NCBI GenBank assembly: GCA_013339895.1
Contig: JABACO010000018.1
Coordinates: 7,020,699-7,084,698 of the forward strand
Length of the DNA stretch: 64,000 nt
Direction of reading: 5' to 3'
Source: Ephydatia muelleri
Taxonomy: Eukaryota > Porifera > Demospongiae > Spongillida > Spongillidae
Shown: in pieces, positions 10,927 through 64,000 of the stretch
Layout: each line of letters begins with the position of its first letter
Numbering within the stretch: position 1 is the first letter of the stretch
Notes under the pieces: model-generated
Told to the model about the DNA's origin: nothing
The model's input: the letters and a program-made list of their open reading frames with translations, nothing else
The model's database searches: none
Translations under genes and position numbers: made by a program

Positions 10927-12465
10927 CTCTTCAAACCTGGTATTTAGATGATGGGGTAATCACACAGCAGTGTTGCATGCTTTGCAACTAATAGAAGAAA
11001 TGGGTCCCGACCTTGGACTTTCCATCAACCTAGCCAAATGTGAACTCTTCAGTCCTACAATCAAGTCCTCTTTCCCACCAGTTGTAAAATCTTCATGCCT
11101 TCCAAATTTAGATCCTTGGAGCTCCAATTGGTGACTATCTTTTCTGTGCTCAATTCATTGCAGAGAGGTGTGCTCAAGCCAAGAAGTTGCTATCTGTTCT
11201 TTTAGAGATGGCTGACTCTGACCTCCATGTAGCTAGTCCACATTTCGGGAACCACTCCCCCTAGTCTATCCTCTGAGGCTCTACGTGCTTCTGATGGGGA
11301 GACCAGATCCTGCTTCTCGACCTGTCTTGCTGCAGATGTCACAGAGGTTGTCTGGCAACAAGCCCAACTAACCCTCTCTTTTGGGGGGCTTGGACTCCAC
11401 TCCCTTGCACCTCAGCGTTCCTAGCATCATTTTCAGCCTCAGGTGTAGGCAATACCAATAACCTCTATCTTCAGCAATCTTTAATCATATTCAACAGCCA
11501 GGTCTCACATTCTGATGCAGTCACTATTGAGTCAGTTGTTGCTGATCAGCCTCACCAGCGATCCCTGTCCCAGAAGTTGGATGGACATCTCTTTGAAACA
11601 CTTTAAATGTCCACCTCTCCAGCTTGGCTATTATCAGCTTCGGCCCCACATGCTGCTCTTGGTTGCTCCCTCTGTCGGGCTAAATCTGCATCTAGACTGA
11701 CCAGAATTTAAAAAGGGTTGTTAGATGGTGGCTGGGTCTGGACACTTCATTTGCCTGAGTGTGCCCATTTTGCCCAGGGGTTGCTCTCGACTCCCTTAGT
11801 CACCATGCTGTGTCCTGTAGACATGGCGGGTGACACAGACATCAGACACAACATATTGCGTGACATCATTGCAGATTTATGTCGCAAGGCACACTTACCT
11901 GTCAGGGTGGAAGCAGGACATGGTATGTGTCGTGATAACAATCACTCTCGTCCTGCTGACGTCCTTGTGGAGGGTTGGGAGAGAGGCCAACGTACCTGCT
12001 GCCCTAGACAACACAGTCACTTCTCCCCTCATTCCAGTCTCCTTGAAAGAGTCAAGTAGATTTGCAGGTGTGGCAGCCCTGTCTGCAGAAATGAGGAAGC
12101 ATGCTGCCAATGACCCAAAGTGTCGAGAATTGGGATGGATGTGTATACCAATGGCAGTTGAAATGTATGGTAACTGGGGGAAGGAGGCGCAACACATGTT
12201 CTCATGACTGGCTACCTATTTAGCTATCCATCTTTCCTGCCCCAAGTCCAGCGTTCTGGCTACATATATGGCCACCTAAACATCTACTTGATGAGAGCTG
12301 TGGCAAGAGCCATCCTGGGAAGAGGCCTTAGCCCAATCCATCTCTAGTGTATTGATTTCCTTGTAGCTATAGTGTTAATAGTTAGGTTGTAGTTTAACTT
12401 TGTCATGTGTATTCATTATTCTGGTATTTTGTTGTTGTGTATGTATTATTATTAATAATACGCTT
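10927..12465 (+). pseudogene. RLE-type non-LTR retrotransposon, copy A (5'-truncated)
   Basis: It starts inside the reverse transcriptase at WYLDDGV (10,940), the YLDD active-site motif. It runs through decayed thumb sequence to the C-terminal nuclease region: RHNILRD (about 11,855), RPADVLVEGW (about 11,950), PLIPVSLKES, a KHAANDPKC block and MAVEMYGNWGKEAQ. RHN plus (P)D-X12-14-D motifs are established hallmarks of the restriction-like endonuclease of R2, NeSL, HERO and Utopia elements. Frames are broken. The copy ends in a TATTATTATTAATAATA tail and is followed at once by the next truncated copy. Confidence 0.78.
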
Positions 12466-12904
12466 AATCCTACAACTCTTTTGGAAGCGAGTGTGACAAC
12501 AGGTGTAGCTGCACTACCACTGAGCTGAGAAAGCACTCATCTAATGACACCAAATGCAAGGAACTGGACTGGGTCTGTGTACTATTAGTGGTGGAGTCGT
12601 ATGGAGCCTAGGGAAAGGAGGCTTTGAAGTCTATCTCCCAGCTAGCTTCTCGACTAGCCACTTGCTCGTCCAAGGCAAAGTCAGTGGTTCTTACCGAACT
12701 CTACGGGCGGCTGAACCTTCACCTGGTACGAGCTAATGCAATTGCCATCCTTGCCAGTAGCCTCGGTCAAAGTGATGTAGGGTAGATATAGTTAGCATTT
12801 TGTGTACATTGTGTGTAGTCTAGTTGTATATGTTTATATAATTATTGTTGTATATGTTTATATAATTATTGTTGTATATGTATCCAATTAATAAAATTGT
12901 TATT
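12466..12904 (+). pseudogene. RLE-type non-LTR retrotransposon, copy C (short 5'-truncated)
   Basis: It begins directly after the tail of copy A, in the middle of the nuclease domain. The stretch LNPTTLLEASVTTGVAA matches the same segment of copies A and B. It continues to the 3' end (SRLATCSSK-like) and then a TATATAATTATTGTTGTATATG repeat and AATAAAATTG tail. Only the last part of the element is present, with several stops. Confidence 0.7.
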
Positions 12905-15145
12905 TCAACCTTCTGCCCATTCTTTTTTCCTTCCCAAAGGGCACTGCTGCTGGCCCCTCAGGTCTCAGGGTACAACATCTAATTGATGCGGCTCAAATTC
13001 CTCTGCCAATTCCCATCAGCACAACCCTGAGGGACGTTATTAACCTCCTTGCAGCAGGCAAAGCTCCATTGTCAGTTGCCAGATTTTTAGCTGGTGGAAG
13101 CCTCACAGCTTTGAACAAGTTTAGACATGGCTCTCCACCTGACGTTAGGCCTATTGCAGTAGGAGAAACCCTTAGAAGGCTTACAGGAAAGTGCTTGTGC
13201 TCATTTGGTTAAAGCTTCTAGCTTCTTTGAGCCCCTTCAGTTGGGTGTAGCTTGTCCACATGGCACTGAAAAAGTAGTGCATGGTCTTAGAAAGTGCACT
13301 GAAGAACACTGGGGTGATGAAGACTTTGCCGTGCTGAAAACGGACATGAGGAATACCTTCAACCTCATCTCCAGGCAGGCTCTTCTCTCAGAATGTTCTT
13401 TGTTTTTTCCGGAGCTCCTTCCATGGGCAGGTTGGTGCTATGGTTCACAGCCTTATCTGTGGCACCCCCTAGGTCATCTCACTTCTGAATCAGGTGTGCA
13501 GCAGGGAGATCCATTAGGCCCTTTGTTCTTTTCTTTGGTTCTGCACAAAGTGATTGCTGCTATTGATGCGGATGATGACTGCCTTCGTCTCATCCTACAG
13601 GCCTGGTACTTGGATGATGGGGTGCTTGCTGGCCCCAAACATGCTGTTCTCCGTGCCCTCTCCATATTTGAAGACCTTGGTCCATCATTGGGAATTTTCA
13701 TCAATTTGCCCAAATGCGAACTCTTCAGCCATAGTGATATTTCCATGTTTCCTCACGTCATGAAAGCTTCACATGTACCACACCTGGATATTCTTGGTAC
13801 TCCCATTGGTGACTACCTGTACTGCACTGGGTTCTTTGCCGCAAAACATGTTCAGTTTACAAAGTTGCTTTCTAAGCTGGAAGATGTTTCAGTTATTGAT
13901 CCTCAGGTGGCTTTTAACATGCTGCATCTATGCAGTGGCTTTTGTAAGATAGTGCACCTAGCCAGGTCAACCCCCCCAAGTGTGGCTGCTGATTCTTTGA
14001 AGAGAATGGACTCCGATGTTAGAAGTTGCTTTTCGAAGTGCTTCTCTATAGATCTCTCTGAGGCTGTGTGGTGCCAATCTCAACTAAGCCTAAGGTTCGA
14101 GGGTTTGGGCCTTCGCTCTCTTTCTCACCACTCAAGTGCTGCTTTTATTGCATCTTTTTGTTCATCTGGCTTGCCACCACAGATAACCATCACCTGATGA
14201 ATGCAGTTAATCTCTTTAACAGCTTAGTCTCTTCTTCAGATGCCATCTCTTCAGAATCTGCCATCGAGTCTCCTCCCTCGCAGAGATCTCTCTCCCATAA
14301 GCTGGATAGTTTGTCTTTTAGCAATTTGTATGACTTATCTTCTCCAGCAAACAAAGCTCGCCTCCTCTCTGCCTCTGCTTCTTTGGCCACTTCTTGGGTC
14401 TCAGTCCTTCCTTCAGGTGAACCTAGCACACATTTCATGGTGGCTGGGTTTAGAAACCACAAGTGCTTCCTCCTGCTGTCTACTTTGTCCTGAATTAGCT
14501 TTGGACCTGTTGAGGCACCATGCATTGTCGTGCAGACGAGGGGGTGATGTGGTACTCCGACATAACCATCTGCGTGATATATTTGTACACTTTGCCACAA
14601 GGCGAACCTTAGTGTAAAGGTTGAAGCAGGTAGCACGCTTACCCCTGACCTTTCTAGGTCTCGCCTTGTGGATGCTTTAGTGAGCAATTGGTCAGATGGA
14701 ATATCAACTCCTTTTGACATTACAGGGACATCTCCTCTCACACCAGTGTCACTTCAGGAAGCAAGTGTCACAACTGGAACTGCTGCACTACTGGCAGAGC
14801 GACGGAAGCACCAGACTAATGACCCCAAGTGTCACATGCTTGGGAGGAAATGCACCCCTCTTGCGGTAGAGAGCTATGGGAGCTGGGGTAGTGAAGCCAG
14901 GCAAGTTTTCTCCCACTTGGCCTCACGCCTGTCCTTTGGCGTAGGAATTCTGAAGCCAAAGATTTTGGTAGAGATATATGGGAAGTTGAACATAGCCCTA
15001 ATGAGGTGCAATGCCAGAGCCCTCAGTAGAGAATGCAATTTGGTTTAGTTACTTTATATGTATAGTAGTAGTTTTAAGGTACATGTATTCATGCATTCTT
15101 GTATTCTCTGCTGTATTTGTTTCAAGATATAATAATAATAATAAA
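12905..15145 (+). pseudogene. RLE-type non-LTR retrotransposon, copy B (longest)
   Basis: It starts with reverse transcriptase sequence (AAGPSGLRVQHLIDAA, then RPIAVGETLRRLTGKCLC). It continues in a 330-codon frame (13,205-14,197) with DMRNTFNLISRQ, GVQQGDPLGPLFFSLVL and AWYLDDGVLAGPK. Downstream frames carry a CCHC finger (CLLCPEL then HHALSC), RHNHLRD, the D-X14-D pair in VDALVSNW to FDITGTSP, and AVESYGSWGSEA. This is the RT-CCHC-RLE order of early-branching non-LTR elements, which integrate by target-primed reverse transcription. Breaks occur at about 13,200, 14,190 and 14,500. No 5' UTR or N-terminal fingers precede the RT, so it is 5'-truncated. It ends in (AAT)n at 15,128. Confidence 0.85.
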
Positions 15146-15390
15146 AATGCGTCTCGACTGGCCACAAGACAAAATTGTCCAAAGTCCACAGCCACTGCAG
15201 CCCTATATGTGAGTCTGACTCTTGTTAGGGCGAACGTCAGAGCAATTCTCTCCAGAACAATGTTGGACTTTAATTAATTTCTTAATTGTATATAAATAAA
15301 ACATTTAGATTATTAAACTGTAATTAGGACCATTTATCGCTGTATATGTATTTCCGTGTTTGTATATCTCAGATAATAATAATAATGACT
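15146..15390 (+). pseudogene. RLE-type non-LTR retrotransposon, copy D (3' tip)
   Basis: Directly after the (AAT)n tail of copy B the sequence reads ASRLATRQNCPKSTATAAL and LVRANVRAILSRTM, the extreme C-terminus of the same protein family. A 3' UTR and another (AAT)n run at about 15,375 follow. Confidence 0.7.
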
Positions 15391-16659
15391 CAGTATTTAA
15401 ATTAGTAACTTGAAAATTAATTAATCCATACCAGATAAATTGCCCTCAGGCTAATTTAAAGTATTCATTTTAAAATCAAATATTATTAAGCGCTACCCTG
15501 AATATTGATAATTACAGAGGGCTATTGATTTATAAATATATGAATTTATGTACTTAACTCTTTAACTTAAACTTAAGATGTTTGCACCTATACTATTTGC
15601 TTAATCAGAGCCATCTAAAACAAATTATCAACTAACTAACTGACTTTAACATAGAGCTATAACCATATCCATTTAAACCTGTCCTATTTATTCATGGACA
15701 CCTGAATACTGTTCAGAACTAGCAATATTGTTAAAGCCACGTGTCTTCTGACTGCATTGGCAACAATCTCTCTGTGAAACAGTCTACCTCCACCATTGGC
15801 ACACATGCATACAAGGTTTGGTGGACGGCATAATGTGTGCTACAATTTAATGTGTGAGAAAAGTGACAAGCATGATTAATTGAGTGATCACCACGTTGTA
15901 TCTTTGTAACCTCTTTGCTCCATGACGAGCGCTGGTACAAGGCATCAACAGTAACGCACCATTTACAATCTGTACGAACTAGACTGTCAGTCAAAGCCTT
16001 GACCTCATGAGCAACTTACTCTCAGTTGTCTATAAATACAACACCAAAATTAATGACTTGACAACTTTTATTCAAAGATAGGGTTCATCCCACACCAGGC
16101 CACTTGAATTGTTGTATAGACTGAGGTACTTTCAGATTCCATATTTTGGCCCAGTTATTGATGTGGTGCAGGCAATTCCATAGGAGAAAAACCATGTCAT
16201 CTCTTTACCCATCCACCCTAATATTTGAAGCAAATGGATCTCATAGATCATAATTATGCATGTAAAAATTGCACGGACTGCATGTTATTAGCCGCTTAGC
16301 TGACATGGGGTACTTTTTTGAATTCCACCCCATCTCACCACAAGCTAACAATATTTTGTGTGAACTCATGCTAAAGAAGTACCGGTTTGTTTACATATAC
16401 ATTTTTAAAAATGAATGATGGCTAAATTACTGCTAAAACTCATTTTGTTTTTCATAGTCATCATCAATGCTGAAGCATTATAGGTATATACACTGTAGGG
16501 AGAAGGTAAACAGGAGGTGCAAGGGCAATCTTGCTACATTTGTATTTTCAAAATCACTTTGTCACAAAAAACAGGCACACGCCAGTAATCATGATTGTAC
16601 ATTGATTTGCAACATCTATTTACATACAAAAGTATCCTACAAAATGGAAGCAGTTATTG
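15391..16659 (-). other. 3' flank and probable 3' UTR of the RNF213-like gene
   Basis: No gene of its own is visible. The part nearest 16,660 follows the stop codon of the minus-strand RNF213-like gene and is probably its 3' UTR, running to about 16,050. The rest is AT-rich intergenic DNA between that gene and the retrotransposon array. Confidence 0.45.
16067..16072 (-). terminator. Candidate polyadenylation signal
   Basis: TTTATT on plus is AATAAA on the minus strand, about 590 bp after the stop codon of the RNF213-like gene. It is one plausible site; no transcript evidence is available. Confidence 0.3.

Positions 16660-64000
<47,341 letters not shown>

Overview
The window is a piece of an animal (metazoan) nuclear genome, most likely an early-branching marine invertebrate such as a sponge or cnidarian. 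It has spliced genes with GT-AG introns, CA/TG microsatellites, and a mixed load of hAT, pogo/DDE_1, Ty3/Gypsy, DIRS-like and R2/NeSL/Utopia-type (RLE) non-LTR elements. The phylum is an inference; no single feature fixes it.

Positions 1-16,600 hold no host gene I can support. From left to right: a decayed hAT transposase (370-1730); G/C-rich hAT-type MITE ends (2713-2880, 3870-3947); a 296-bp near-perfect palindrome (4480-4775); a GC-rich minisatellite (5085-5270) and a TG microsatellite; a fold-back repeat with about 71-bp internal units (about 6485-7240); a very large inverted repeat with two almost identical 1.45-kb arms, each carrying a gypsy gag fragment (7296-10597); and a head-to-tail array of four 5'-truncated RLE-type retrotransposon copies (10,927-15,390).

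Positions 16,660-64,000 (minus strand) are one giant gene, an RNF213/mysterin-like AAA+ protein. Its 5' end lies beyond the window. I placed 44 exons by reading frame and splice sites, about 14.8 kb of coding sequence or roughly 4,900 residues. They cover the stalk, a P-loop module near GNAGDGKT, the two canonical ATPase modules (GETGVGKT with VFLDEVNT, and GAPGSSKT with VVFMDEAG), the post-AAA region and the C-terminal region of the family. The protein ends in two tandem SAM domains. I find neither the C3HC4 RING nor the RZ-type zinc finger that define vertebrate RNF213. Three +1 frame breaks, each in a G/C run, interrupt otherwise clean exons and look like assembly indels.

The introns are full of mobile DNA. 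A complete but broken Ty3/Gypsy element with short LTRs and a 4-bp target duplication (36,675-42,354) carries a hAT element inside its gag, with an 8-bp duplication. Others hold a DIRS-like fragment (26.1-27.45 kb), a pogo-like DDE_1 transposon (45.7-47.6 kb), a second decayed pogo transposase (50.7-51.4 kb), MITEs, and decayed hAT and RLE fragments (57-58.4 kb). Two acceptors or flanks sit next to long microsatellites, (GGGT)n at 32.6 kb and (CA)n at 60.7 kb.
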